A stretch of 64,000 bases of DNA. Origin: Wuchereria bancrofti. Taxonomy: Eukaryota; Nematoda; Chromadorea; Rhabditida; Onchocercidae. Below the pieces are notes generated by a model. It had not been told where the DNA came from. It saw only the letters and a list, made by a program, of their open reading frames with translations, and searched no databases. Within the stretch, counting starts at the first letter, position 1. Each line of letters starts with the position of its first letter. Positions 10,943-24,900 of the stretch are shown piece by piece. The stretch covers positions 936,402-1,000,401 of the forward strand of contig SSBO01000007.1 of assembly GCA_005281725.1 (NCBI GenBank), written 5' to 3'. Made by a program: the position numbers and the translations under genes.

Positions 10943-12881
10943 ACACAAAACTATTGATCGCACTATTCATTTTAGAATGATTAATTACTATCAATGATAA
11001 CTTATCCTTAACGATTAGATTTCATTTAATTCAATATAAAATGAAATTATTGAATTAGAAAAAAGAAAAATATTTAATATTAGCATTTATTTGTGCCATT
11101 TTACTAACCAAGTGATTATACAGTTGCGCTATCATTATTTATCTTCTCTTTCACCAAATTATAGAGAAATTATAATATGAGATAAAAGGAGATGAATGGT
11201 CAAGAAAAGGACTGCAGCAGTTATTTTAGGACATTTTTAATTGGACAAGAAGTTATGGTCTAAACTATGAAGGTGCGTACTTGTTCGTAAATATTTAAAT
11301 TAAGAATAACATATCACCAATATCCACTATTAATTTTCTAATCATTAAAAATATTTTTTGTCATAGTGATCACTTACTGCAAGAAAACAGTTTATAAAAA
11401 GCAGAATTAAGAATGGTATGGCTTGGTAGACTGACCGGTTTATACCGGAAACAATCGAAACTATCAAATTAATTAGTGCTGTGCAGGACTATTGGCTACT
11501 TTTGAATTATTCGGCTCAGTCATCATACTGTTATCTGCTTTCTAAATTAATTTACATAATTATTAGAACTTGACAGAAATCCCAATTATCAGTGAATTTA
11601 GCTATTTGTTTTTATTGACTTTTTGTTTCGATCATTTCAATGCTTTAATTTCTCTTTGATTGCATTTAGGCTCCTTCTATTATTTGCTTAATTAGTTGAA
11701 ATAGAAATAGATTATTAAGATAATTATTGAATATTAAGATTTGTTAGGATAAGTTAAATGTGGGTTTAAACACTTATCCCTCTATAGCTTGACCTTGACC
11801 TTTCACGTGAAAAGTTGATGCTATTTCATTTTAAAGTAACATATTAGATGATAGTCAATTAATTATTTAAACTTATTTTCTTTTTTTTGCCTTTAATTTT
11901 ATTTGATTTATAAGCTGAAACAAATTTTCTTCGTTTTAAATATTATTTGCTTAATTAGTTGAAATAGAAATAGATTGAAGTGATAATCAACAAAGACAGT
12001 AAACGATATAATTTTAACGAGTATTTTTTATTTTTTAACAAATTAATATATTATAAAAACAAACTTTAGTAGCATTAACTGCCATATCATATTCGTCACA
12101 TGTCAACTTGAACAATTTTGAATGATTGCTATATTTAACTTGTATTTAAATGGCTATCACACTTTCTATAATTTAGATCACTTTTATTTCTTTCTTATAA
12201 TAATATTTTCTACTAACTTATTCTATCAAACTAATTGCTGATGAATGTTTTAACTAATTTAATTTGGCATTATGGATTAGGCATTTCATTTGTGAGTTAT
12301 CACATACATTTTGCTTTTGTATCAGTCGGATGACTGATATCATTCGAGGATTGAATGTAACATAATTCTTAATGATAATCCGTTTATATGCCATATTTGA
12401 TATGTTCGAAATAAATTGACAATGTTAAAAGTCTGTTAACTTTCACCTTTTGTGCACCAATAAACCATTTTTCTCGAATTATTTTTGCTGGTTGCGAAAT
12501 TTCCATGCATTAATAATTCCTGAAATTAACCTAATTAACATGACTATGATAATTTCGTAGTTTTTGAATGATTTGACTTTTACATGTATATAATAAGCCT
12601 TAAACTATTACTTCTCATAATGAATAATGTAGAAAAGAAAAAGAGAATTTATTGTCCTGAAATGATTTGTCTAATCTATAAAACTAATTTCGAAAAAGTC
12701 AAAAAGCATATAAAGTAAGCCTTTTTTGGTAATTTTCACTAAAATTTTTCAAAACATTAGAGAAAAGTTCGATATCATGCGCAAGCATATTATTAGTGAT
12801 ATATAATATTCATAATGCTATATGCTTCAATACCTGTCGTCATGGAAATAACGTTGAATATGTCATTTGCTATTTGAATGA
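10943..12881. other. Intergenic, AT-rich, with a 36-nt exact direct repeat
   Basis: This 1.9-kb gap lies between the permease and the FOP-like gene. No exon with matching splice sites and no RNA gene was recognised. It contains an exact 36-nt direct repeat (11678-11713 and 11941-11976). Everything else is unremarkable AT-rich sequence. Confidence 0.5.
11678..11976. repeat. Pair of exact 36-nt direct repeats
   Basis: The unit starting TATTATTTGCTTAATTAGTT and ending GAAATAGAAATAGATT occurs at 11678-11713 and 11941-11976 without mismatch, 263 bp apart. The intervening DNA is not itself repeated. Origin unknown. Confidence 0.8.
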
Positions 12882-15153
12882 ATGGATTCCAATGTTTTGC
12901 ACCTGAAACAAGCTATTACTGACAAATTACAACGTAATGGTACGCTTGATAGAATACAGGTATACTTTCTTTTTTTAATGTGACAAATTATTATTTAATT
13001 AATTTTGAGTGTAATTGGTAATGAATCACCAAATTATTCTCTCAACTGGAAATTTAAGGTTAGCCAAACTAAACAAATTTAAAGTTTAAACTTAATTAAA
13101 ATATATGAAATATAGATATGCTGTATCATTTATAAGGTAAAAGTATTATCTGTAAAGGAGTGCTTTTTGTAGCAGTAAAATCCTTTAAAGTTGAAAGAAG
13201 ACAGTTAAATGAAATGTAAAATATATCAAAATGTTTGAACTACTTTCTTGTAAAATATCGCAATATTCTTAAAAATCTGAATTCAAAAAAAAACTTCAAT
13301 GAAGATGTCCATTTGTGCAACTAATAATTCAAAATTTTAGAAATAGACCAGGGAAAAAAAAGATTGATATATTTATATTAAAATATAGGCGGAATTACGA
13401 TGTGCTGTATTTCTTGCAATTGAAAGTGCTGACGATAATGAGCCTGAAGCGGATGAAAGTAAACTGGACCAGAAGCTTGGCTATTCTATCATTTATCATT
13501 TCCTCAGACAAAATCGATTCCTAGCAACAGCAGCAGTTTTCGAGAAAGAAATACATCAGGTAACAAAATTATTGCTCATAATATCATAAAAACATTTTCA
13601 TGGTTAATTTTTTTTTTTAAGTATATCTCTTGTTAGACTTAACATAGCCTTTGAATATTTCCATTTAAATTTCAGAAAATTATTTCGCTGGAGGAATTGA
13701 AAAAAGAAAATGCTGCAACATTTTGTTTCCAATTTTTTGGAGATAGTATTAGTTTATCTAATTTCAATTTAACCGGACTAACTAAACAAAACATGAAAGA
13801 AACATATTCTGCTGGAATTGAAAATAATGGAACGAGTAACAATGATTCGAATTTTAACTTACCTTTTAAACAAAATAACAATAAAAAGGATAATATAAGA
13901 GTTGTCGAAAAGCAACAAATGGCTAATTCTGAATCGAATAGAACTTTGAAAAGTTTTCTATCGAACAATGAAATATCGACTGATAGAAATGGATCCTCAA
14001 ATAAAAGGTACTTTTATCGTTACTAATTTACAAAAAAGCATATTTTCACATTTACATTATCACCCTCAGTCGTTTTTTTGCAGCCATTTTTTACATACAT
14101 ACATCAACTATTTGTTTCATCACGTTGACGCGCACTTTCTCGTCAGTAACGTAAATACGTGGTATGATCAGACCCTCTTCAACAAGTTAAATAACCCAAT
14201 CAGTAGTAAATAGTTCAGTAAAAAAAGTTCAAAGAATGAATTATACCGAAATATCACATAAATTTTAAAGTAATTTTAGAAATTTAAAAAGTTTTCCAAA
14301 AGATTCGAAAAACTGTAATTAACCCTTTTAAGATATTGGTAACTGATCATTTCATCCTAATTGCTCGAATTTCTCGTTAATTTGAACCTTTCCTTAGTAA
14401 TCTTTATGAGTTGTTTAGACATTTTCTAGTAATACTTCTTTCAATCTCCGTTTAATCTTTTTTTTTCTTTAATTTCAAGCATTTAAAAGAAAATTATTTT
14501 TTTTTCCTGTTAAAACAAGCAGCATCAAAAATGAAGGAAGCAATGAAAAGGAAAAATGCAATTATGGTGGATCAATTGAAAAATCAAATTATGGTGATAA
14601 TAATAGTGATAAAGTGGGAAAATACACGAAAGGAAGGAGTTTAAGCTCAGAATTGGCAATAATTCCTGAACAACAACAACAAACTTCAAAGACATCCTCA
14701 ACTGTGGTATCGAAAGATCAGCAACAATCTACTAAATATATCACATCTTTATCATCATCCTATCCCAGAAAACTTCCACCAATTAAATCAACAACAAATG
14801 AATTGGCGCAATCAACAAGATTACTTTCTACACCATTGATGAATAATTCATCGAATCATACCGGAGAAGTATCATTTTCACGTCTGCTAGATACCATGCT
14901 AAATTCACCATCATCTAATAAAAGCGAAACAGGTAAATTCCCAATCTAAATTCATCTAAACGCAATTATAAGAAATTTAATTCTTACTGTCTTTAGCATA
15001 GCATTTTCATTCTTTGTGCTAATTTTTAAAACTCTGCAGAATCTACCGATTATGTTTGAAATATGCATTACAGAGGAGGATATTACGGAAGAAATCATTC
15101 CCGATGATCTGTTACAGTCTGATAACAATAGCAGTTCTACTATTTCATTCTGA
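12882..15153 (+). CDS. CEP43: FOP/CEP43 (FGFR1OP)-like centrosomal protein with TOF-LisH dimerisation region
   Basis: FOP-family proteins dimerise through an N-terminal TOF-LisH helix bundle and act at centrioles and basal bodies. Five exons join in phase: 12882-12959, 13389-13559, 13676-14007, 14520-14932 (or from 14523) and 15074-15153, giving 357 residues. Residues 1-26 (LKQAITDKLQRNGTLDRIQ) run across the first intron into AELRCAVFLAIE, the strongest match to FOP (family consensus IKAELRAAVFLALE). A LisH-like helix follows (GYSIIYHFLRQNRFLATAAV). Residues from about 90 on are polar and low-complexity, rich in N, S and Q, and end in an acidic tail (EEDITEEIIPDDLLQ). FOP also has a disordered C-terminal part. 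CEP20/FOR20 is the closest alternative family. Family-level assignment is firm; orthology is less so. Confidence 0.75.
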
Positions 15154-15928
15154 AATAGTAATTAAATCGCTTCTGAAAGCAATGTGGGTTGCAACTTTTT
15201 TTCTAAAAAAATTAACTTCGTATAAATTGTGCCTAAATGCCAATAATTGACTATTTTCCATAGCTGTTTACTTCGAAAATGTATAAAAATGTAACCCTTT
15301 GCAAAACAGATTACAACAATAAAAACATTTCTTGATAAAAGGAAAATACAAAGGGCAAACTTGTAGAAATGAATTTTATTTTATTACTCAAATATTTAGA
15401 ATTATTTCCAAATATAGAAATAGACTCAAAACTGCGAATCCTTACAAATATGAGCTTACAAATATGCATTGTGGCATTTTGTAACTTTCAAAATTTTAAC
15501 AAATTGATCGTTATGAAATATAAGATATGAAATGACTATATTTATTGGAAGTGAGATCATTAATTAACCTACAGAAGAATACATCATCGAGGTTAATCAG
15601 TCAATACTATTCAATACATTTCTTGGCAATATGATGTACATCAGACACGTTCGAACAAAAACCTTTAAAATTATAACATCAAAAATAAAATTTCAAAATT
15701 AAACGCTCAAATTAATCAATCCAACAATTAAGCTGTCAGTAGCCCAACAGAAAATACAGATACAGATTCCATAAAATGCTTCTCAAAATGATTAATTTCA
15801 AGGATTAAGAAAACTGATGCAAAAAAATGATACAAGAAAAAACATGAAATTAAGATTAAAATCATATATATATGTACAGAAGAGAGATAGGTAAACAATT
15901 TACAATATCGCTTTTAAAAAATAAGTCG
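15154..15928. other. Convergent intergenic spacer (3' ends of FOP-like and lpd-3)
   Basis: Tail-to-tail spacer of 775 bp. An AATAAA at 15319-15324 could serve the FOP-like gene. No exon-like frame or RNA gene is visible. The lpd-3 3' UTR should lie on the minus strand here. Confidence 0.5.
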
Positions 15929-18900
15929 TTAAAAAGATGTTCTTTTAGATGACTTGCTGGCAATCAGCAGAACAAATAATTCAATTTGCGCTAAAAAAGC
16001 ATCACATGGATCGAGAAGTCCACGCTGTAATGCTTTCGGTATAGTTGTTCGATGGTCAAATATCTGGAAGGCATCAAATTTTAAATGAATAGATTTCTAG
16101 TAAATAAATTTGGGAATTCATTGTATGTGAGATGATTTTATTTCTATATTTAAGTTCTTTCAGTCAAAATAAGCTTTGCTGTGTTTCTTTGAGAGAAGCT
16201 CTAAGTTTTCTCAGCAGGATGGACTACATTAACACATTGTAACATAGTCGACTTTCACAGTGATCGTCTCTTTAACTCTCTCTACGTATCATTTATCGCT
16301 ATAGCAATCACTTGACTAAAGCTAATACTTATTTTTGAAAAATCCAATTATTAATGGAAAAGAGGATATTTGCTTGGGGAAGGCTAATCTAATAACAAAT
16401 CCGGCATAAGATAATGCCCGTTTCGTTGTTTAATGACTAAGTTTTTTAGTATTCATTAAGTTTAGCATTTCTTAATTCAAAGAGAAAAATCTCACCATGT
16501 TTGTTAAATAGCACAGACAACACAAATTACCTGCAGTTTACGTAAGATTTCATCAATAACAGGAGGATTCCATTTAAAACGATCGATGAAGCAAATTTTT
16601 GGATCCACCACCCACCGTTCGCAGATGAATCGACGGAAATCACGATTTACATCGACTGCTTTTTCCTCCTCTGTCTTAAAATTATTGAGCTTTTTTATGA
16701 CAGTAAAATAGCCGCAGCAGGCGTCACTATATAGATAAACATAATAAAGTCAAGAACATCCAAACTTATATAACTAAATAACTTGATAGAATAAGTCAAA
16801 ACAACGCGCATAATCGCCTGAACCATGAAAGGATTACTTTTATTTTAGAATTACCTTTATTTTCATATATGTATTGATCAGTTCGGGTAAAAAACTGACT
16901 TGTGCGCTAAAATCCGTCTGAACGTTCACTGAATCATGGAATTCACAAATGAAAGAACTGTGCACCTGTGAAAAATTCACAAATATATGTCAAGGATTAG
17001 TTTCTAATATTTATAATTAAATATATGTGTATAATGAGAAACCTCAGGTGCAAGAAGCTCTTCATCAGCTTCTATCCCTTGTTTCTGCAACGTAGATAGG
17101 ACAGCATCCAGTGCAGGAAATCTGCAAGTTTTGACAAGTAAATTCTTTCTATCTTTTAGGGAAGAAAAATATAGAGTATTCATTCACAGTCAAACGAAAT
17201 GCATTGTATATAAATCAGAAGATACAGAATACAAATGAAATTAAATGTTCCAGCTTACTGAAATAACTGAAGTACAGAATGATGCGCAGCTGGCTGATTC
17301 AAATTAGAAGGAATGTATTTAAGCCGTACAAGTACATCACCAATAACATGATGAAGACAAGCCAGTACTGAGCTCATTTGTCGCACCATACTTCCCCTGC
17401 TCTGCTGTAATGAATTTACATATTTCGTTAATAACTGTTCTATTGATAGGGTGCAGTAAAGTAAGTTGAAGGATCATATTATTTCCTGCAAAAAAGCAAT
17501 CAATTTAACCTGAACACGACATACAACAGCCATACATTCGGTGTCACCACGTTGATATGCCATATCACCTAGCCTTATGTTAAGCCGTTGAGCAACTGAC
17601 ACACCAACATCCCGATTATCGTTAACAAAGATATATCGTGCTTCTGGTTCAAATATGATTGTTGGTTGTCGCATATGGAATAGCGCCCAGCTACAAAGTT
17701 GATCGATCTGTACCACAATGGACAAGAATGAGATTACAAAAATGAATAAAATACCCAATCAAATAATTAAGCTTTTTCAACTTTCAAAATTCATGAACTG
17801 TTGAATATCCTGACAGTAAAATTTACCTAGTGGCATTCATTTCCCCATGCATGCAAGCCAAAGATAAATTTTGTCCAGATAGTTCCAGCACACCACCCAC
17901 AATGGTCATTCCATCAGAACTCTTCGGCATTGGTAAAAGTTTTTGCCGTGATTGAATATGTGTTAACAGATCGAGCACTGGTTGCCAATGATGATATTTG
18001 GTGAAATTTACAAAATTTTTGTCATCAACTTTCGGAGAAGCTTCATCCACCATCACAGCATTTCTGATACCCCATACCATTCGACTGTTCGTTAGCTGTT
18101 CCTACACTGATATATGTTTTTATTGAATGACATAAGCAGTTGTTTTCAAAGCTAATCCCACCAAAACATTAGATTTGTTTCACTTATAACTTATATATAA
18201 ATCATTCTTCAAGTAATTAAATTATCATACCATCTACTAATTTTTTTTCGAAAAATATATAATAAAGAAGAGGGTATTTCAAATATAAAATGGAAATTTT
18301 TTGAACCTGGAAGAATGACTGCAATTTTTGAGCGATTTTTATGAGATCATCCACGGTCACTTTTGTTATAATCAGTTGTAAATCTGACCAGGAACACGTA
18401 ATGTTGACAGCTACGGATGCTTTTACAACCTTAAATATTTTTCCATGTGATATTCTTTTTTGAATGATATTTTGCCATTTAACCAAGATTCAAAGTCCAA
18501 ACGGAATTTTACTAAAGCATGAATTTAACTTAAAGTAATCATCAAAAAAGCCCAACGGACCTCGCCTGCATCGTCAAAAAGGGACATCCACTCATCTAAA
18601 AACGTGACTGATGGTTTTTCGCACTTTGCAATGAATATTGGTCGACTCATCCATTCAATTCGACTTTGAACTTCCTTCAACTCCAACTTTGCACAATTTC
18701 GAGGAGGTTTCTATGAAAAAAAATTGACTCAGTAATAAAGTACAGCAGATATGAATATTTTTTTATATAGATAAAAGAAAAAGAGACAACTACTAGAATG
18801 CAAGCATTACGAATACGGCAAACCAAAGAGAACTTCCATGGAAACTTGCCAAAGCAGCTGTTTGATTTCTGCATGCAATATGTAAGGATGTGATAGCAAT

Positions 18901-21900
18901 TTCGCCTGATATTGCACCACCGTAAGCTGATAACACAGCTGATTCTAAACCAAAGTTGATTGAAATTGCTCTGTCTTGTTTTGAATTAAGCTGGAAAAGA
19001 AAATTTTTGAAAGTAAATTACGAAAAGATAAAAAATTATTTGATGATCAGATATACAGATCACTGATCAAGCGGAAAAATATCTGATCAGCATCAAATCA
19101 ATCTTTTTTTGAATGAAACCAATGCAATGCCTTGTCCAATAAATAATTGCCAGGTAATTTCATTTGATAGCAGACTGATATGTCTTTCATCTTGACAATT
19201 AGGAAATGACTAAAATTAATAAATTACCTGACAGTAGCCATGCAAAACACCTTCACGTAAAATCAACTTCGTATTCCCCATTGTATTAGCCATTTGTGCA
19301 CTGATATTGAGTTCTTTCCACTCCACACCACATATTACGACAGCACTCCATTCCTTTTTCTTAAGGATGTCTTGTGCTGACGAAACTCTACAATCACTGG
19401 GAAATGACATAATAGAAGTTTTTCATGAATACAAAAAACAAAACGAAGAAGACAAAGGCGAAAACGCTTCAGAAACATTATATTTCAGAACTTAATTCAT
19501 GGAAATTTAAGAAAGCGATCTAGCCTTTAATATGAATAAAACAAATTCAATTTAATTTTAATCATTGAATAATTCAATTCAAACAACAGAAGAAGCTAAC
19601 TTATTAGAAAGTGGTTTCGATGATGCGTGACTCATTACAAAAGAAGTCTCAGTATTATAAGTTGGAGTTTTGACGGTATGGTCTCCAATGAACAATCTGC
19701 GTACAATAGTATGCCGATACCATGGTTTCGGAAAGGAAATTAGCTCCGCAAGGCGACGCATATCATAATTGAAATTAGCTGAACCAACATTTGCAGTTAA
19801 TACGAACTGTAAAAGCAAATAATTTTGGCTTTTCTCCATTACTTCTATAGCAATTTCCTATCTGAAAAAGTCTTTATGTAATGATTAATGGTTACCTGAA
19901 CTTTGTTGTCTGATTCCATCCGACTGTTTTTACTTCTCGAAGCTAGAATCAAAAGATGATCAAGTGTTAGCAAGAGAGCATCTTGAGCTGTAGAACGCTA
20001 AAATTTTGCTCAACGTTAACATATTTAGAGATAGCACTGAGTAAATGAAATTAAAAAGTGTTGGTAATGTAATCAAAATTTATTATAAATCCGCATTAAC
20101 TTGAACTTAAATATAATAAATAAACGATTAGCAACTTAAACTCATTTACCGAAATACAAAAATAATCTGGCGAACTGAAAGCTGGTCAGAAATCCATAAA
20201 ACATATTTCAATAAAGTTTCGGAAATCTCTATTAGTTTATAACAGCATCATCATTTTAGAAGTATACCTGATGTGGACTATAGATATTCAACGAGAAAGC
20301 ACTTAATGTTGCAGCAACGTGTATTCCACCTCCAGCCGTATCAATGACACTACCAGTTGCTCCGTCGCAGTGCGGCCTTGTCGATGCCATCAGTGTAAGC
20401 GATGGAAGCTTTAGCAAACAATCAGCTGCAGCCGTACGCTTAAATAAATTAAACAAACAGTTTCTGAAAACTTCACAATAAATTATTCTTTGCATATTTT
20501 ATTAGCTAATTCGTTGATCTCAACTATTTCACTTGCACATATATCATTTATTGTTCCAATTTATTTATAATTTAATCAACCTGCTAAACTAGTACTATAA
20601 ATTAATGTCAGTCAAATGAATTCAATGAAAATCAGTTCCGAACAAGTAAATCCAAAAAAATTAACTTTATGAAGAATATTTACCGCAAGTCTGCAGTATT
20701 ACATTGTTTCTCAAAATTTCTCAACAAAATTATAAATTAGAAGAAAAAATATTGTAAAGATAATAAGAATTACCTGTTGTTGACCTTCAAATCGAATTGC
20801 AGAAGACTGTACTGTCAAATGGAATAAAACATCAAGGGGAATTACAGAGGTGTCCATTTCAACAATCGATACATCATAATCAGTCATTTCATTCTGATCC
20901 AAGTTTGAAAGCTAAATTCTTGGACAATTGTGAATTGCTAGAAGTATAACAGTGAATTTAAAACAGCTGAAACTTTACGACTGAGTAATATAAATTTTGA
21001 TTAAAAAAAATAATATTGGAAATATAAAAGAGCAAAATAGAACACGAATTTTAAGCAGAAAAAACTCCACCTTGGAAAAAGTTTTTAAAAAAAATCAATA
21101 TTATTTTAACAATAACTTACATTTAACAATGAATTTATATTATTTTCAGGAATTGTCGCAAACATCTGCTCAAGAAAATCGGCAAGATGTGGTGTTATTA
21201 GTGACTCTTGTGGCATGCTTGCCAATTCGACTGCAAGATAAAAGGCTGGTCGACGCCACTGACTGAAAAAATTTTTAGATTGAACTACTTAGACCCTACT
21301 CTTATATTCTGCACTTGTGATCGACGGATTCTAATTCCTCATCAACTTTCGAGTTTTATGCCTCATGGTACACGAAATTTCTCTAAAGCTGACAGTGAGT
21401 TTACCTGGATCGTCCACACTTATGCGAAAACGTAGCTTGGACATGACGTGGTAATTGTTTGTGTATTTGACCTGTGTCAAGAGAAGTATAATAAGCTCGG
21501 ATGTCAACACTGAAAAAGAGGAAAGAAGAAGATAATGATAAATTCATCCAACATGCAAATTGCAATTTCAAAGTATTATTTAGACAAAAGAGAGTTTTAA
21601 ATAAACATTTAGCAAGTACTGCTTTCCATTACACAGAAGATTTATCGTAAATAAAACCTTGGAATTGCAAGTTTTGTGACTGCTACATATTCACTTGTTT
21701 GTGACATTTTTGACTTTAAATCTCGTACAGATGGTCGTTTCGACGGCAGACCTGTATTTTCTTCTGATTTACCAAATGCCCGTAAAGTACATGAACCAGA
21801 TTCTATACCTACCTAAAATTACCCTCAATGATGCAGTACAATTCGAATTTTTTCATTCGAAAATTTCTCAAACTTCACTTCTAAGACTTAAAGTTTCTGT

Positions 21901-24900
21901 GAAAAAACATACGAAAGTTTACCTGTACATCGATATTCATGTCAACTGTACTTGACATAACATTACTTTCTGATGAACGTCCGCTTGAAGGTAATCCACT
22001 GAGTTGCAAACCCAACACACTTTTTTTGGGGGTATCAGTGATCTGTGATGGATCGTCCGATTGTTCAGATAACAAATTTACCACTTGCCTTGCTTCATGA
22101 TTTCCGACAGACTACAAATTTTTTTTTAAATAATAATAGGAAAAAATAATTTCTTTAAACAACAGTTTCGGCCTCAAAATATTTGAATGGTTGTAAAAAA
22201 CAGGTTTAAAGAAAATACACCAAAAGCTTTTTATTTCAGAGTTATAATACACAAAATAATGCAAGCATAAGATGTGGTTTCGCAACTAAAATTCTTATTT
22301 ATAATGAAATACTCTCGAAAATAACCTTCTTCGGCTCCATTAACTTTTTTCGTTGGCGACTGGCGTTGCGTTTCAGCTTTTCAATTATCGATTTCCGAAA
22401 TTGTCTAAACCGAGCTGACTCCAATTTACGCAACGTTCGTCTCTCCTTTTCGATAGCCGGCTCCGATGCTCCACATTGCATCAAGTCGGTAACCAAAACC
22501 GACTGTTCGTGCATCTATAAATCCAGCAAAAAAGTAGAAAAATTTTAGAAAAACGACAGGAATTGTAAAAAACAACTTCCGATAATGTAATTTTGCGCTT
22601 TTTGACACATTTTTTCCATTTGAAATTGAGGTATTTATGCTTACTTCAAATTCGTGAAGCGTTCTCCAAACTGAGAAGGTACTAATTGGAAGTGACGTAT
22701 GCTTACCGATACGCTAAAAGGCTAATTAATCACTGTATCCCTTTTTCTTCAAACATTTTGAAGTGAGAGAACGTCGACCGTTCATCTGGTCTGACTCTTA
22801 CTTGTTAACAACAATGAATGACTTATAATAAATCAAAATAACTTTGAAAGCATAAATACTGCAGGACTAACTTTTCGTTCCAACCATTGAATTCGTTCTT
22901 CAGGTTGTGCAAGACTACCAAGTTCACCTGTAGCATCAATCTCAGCATCTTGTTCATCTTCATTACCATAGACAACTGATGATGACTCATTTGCCAATTC
23001 TTCCCAATCTTCTTCACTAACATCGGACGTAAGCGATGAGAAGGTACTAATTAGAAGTGACGCATGCTTACCGATGCGCTAAAAGGCTACTTAATCACAA
23101 ATATTCTATGCATTTGTCAAACACAAAAAATTTATGTTATTTATTTTAAAGTTTCCATTTTGCATTCACATTAGAAAAAATCTTTTTAAAAAATTTTAAA
23201 GGGAAATGCAATAAAACGACGTTGGTAGACCTAATTTGAAAAAAACAATTAAAGTTAATAGATACTTGATCGAGGTCGATCACCATTCCACACATTTGCC
23301 ACTTTATTGATAAAGTCCATTTAGCATTCTCGGATGAGTCAGAAGCAGCCGTTGCACGTGAAACAAGTTGATAAGTACCTTGAGGAAAATAGAAGTAATT
23401 TGAGCGTGATGGATCACCAGGTTCCTCCTCAATCCAAGTATCATTCAGAGCCTATAAAATTTGATTGTTTTACACTGCAGCATAATTCTTCCACAGTGGA
23501 TATTGATTGGGACAATTTCTGATGCTCGGTACATTGAACATTACTGAAGAAGAAATACAGTTATGATAGAATATTTAGAAATATTTCCATTACTCTCTTT
23601 AAAATTTACAAATTATCGTAAAAGTTTGCAATTAAAATTGACAAAAATTATCGCCCTATACGAATAACGTGACTAAAGTGAATATGGATTCAAATAAATT
23701 AAGTATTTACTAAGCAGCAGCATTTGATAATCACCTGATCATCGAAATTGTCGATAAATTTGACTTTAAATTTATGAAACGTTGCTTGACACGCCAATTC
23801 TTTCTTTACGCAAACACTAATATCTGTACTTTGCAACGAAATAAGAAGCGCAGAGAGGTTCTCATTCAAGTCTGCACTATATAAGGGCATACAAACGTAA
23901 ATACCATTGGTTACTTTCAACGACAAACTTACATTCACTCCTGTTTCTGCATTCTGCAACATAATTTTCGAAGATATTTCGTACGAGATTTTGCATAATT
24001 TATCCCAAAATTATTTGATCTATATCATGAACTTAGTTCGCTTATGTAATTCGATTAGACAACTAAGAAATTTCTATAAAATAATTGACATTTACTATAA
24101 AACAATCATCAGTGAGCACATAGGATAAATAGGATAAACCAATAATACAAGTATTATTTTTCAATGCCAAATTCCAAAACTTACTCGCTTCTCCTAAAAA
24201 GAAAAAAGACTTACCAGAGGTGTTGAAACATGAGTTGTCGCAAGAGATGAACGCCGCGTTGACTTTAACATTTTCTTTCGTTCTTCATGCCAAAAGTCGT
24301 AAGTGTTTTTGTAATTTAACCATAACAAGATTGCCTAAAATAGGATGAAATATGCGAACTTAAACTAACAAGACATAAAAAACTTCTATGCAAAGATAAG
24401 TTATATCCAGATGCAAAAAGCTCGTTAACAAGGAACGGTAACTATTACTTGATAAAATAACTTACTTTATCAACTGCGGATGATTTAATGAGAAGAATAG
24501 GACGATTTACCGTAACCACATAACTATATGAAGACGGTACACTGTTGCGTTTGTTTTGTAGAGTTATCTAAATTAAAATATTTAATTGCAACTTCATCAA
24601 AATCTTAATTCATAAAGGCATGTTCATTTATTCTTCTTTAATTTGAAAGGCATAAAAGATGTTTTCAAAAATTTGATTTAGTTATATCTTAAATAATTCC
24701 TTAAAAAAAAGACGAAATCAACCCTAAATCCATTTGTTTAAAATCAACTCTTAGTTATTCGATAAGCTACAGATATTTTTAACTTGCTTACAATTCCTAA
24801 GAATAATACTATCAAGCTGGAACGTATCCGAGCATTATCATTCTATTAACGTAGTAAGATGTCTAGCTGACAGAAAAATTTTATGTTTTGAAGTTTAAAA

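Noticed and set aside
13672..13968. 98-codon minus-strand frame with hydrophobic stretches
   Set aside because: It is the reverse complement of the N/S-rich exon 3 of the FOP-like gene; the A/T-rich codons there produce hydrophobic antisense codons.
19044..19089. 11-bp inverted repeat TGATCAGATAT / ATATCTGATCA in an lpd-3 intron
   Set aside because: Short arms with a 24-nt loop in AT-rich DNA; I could not separate it from chance.
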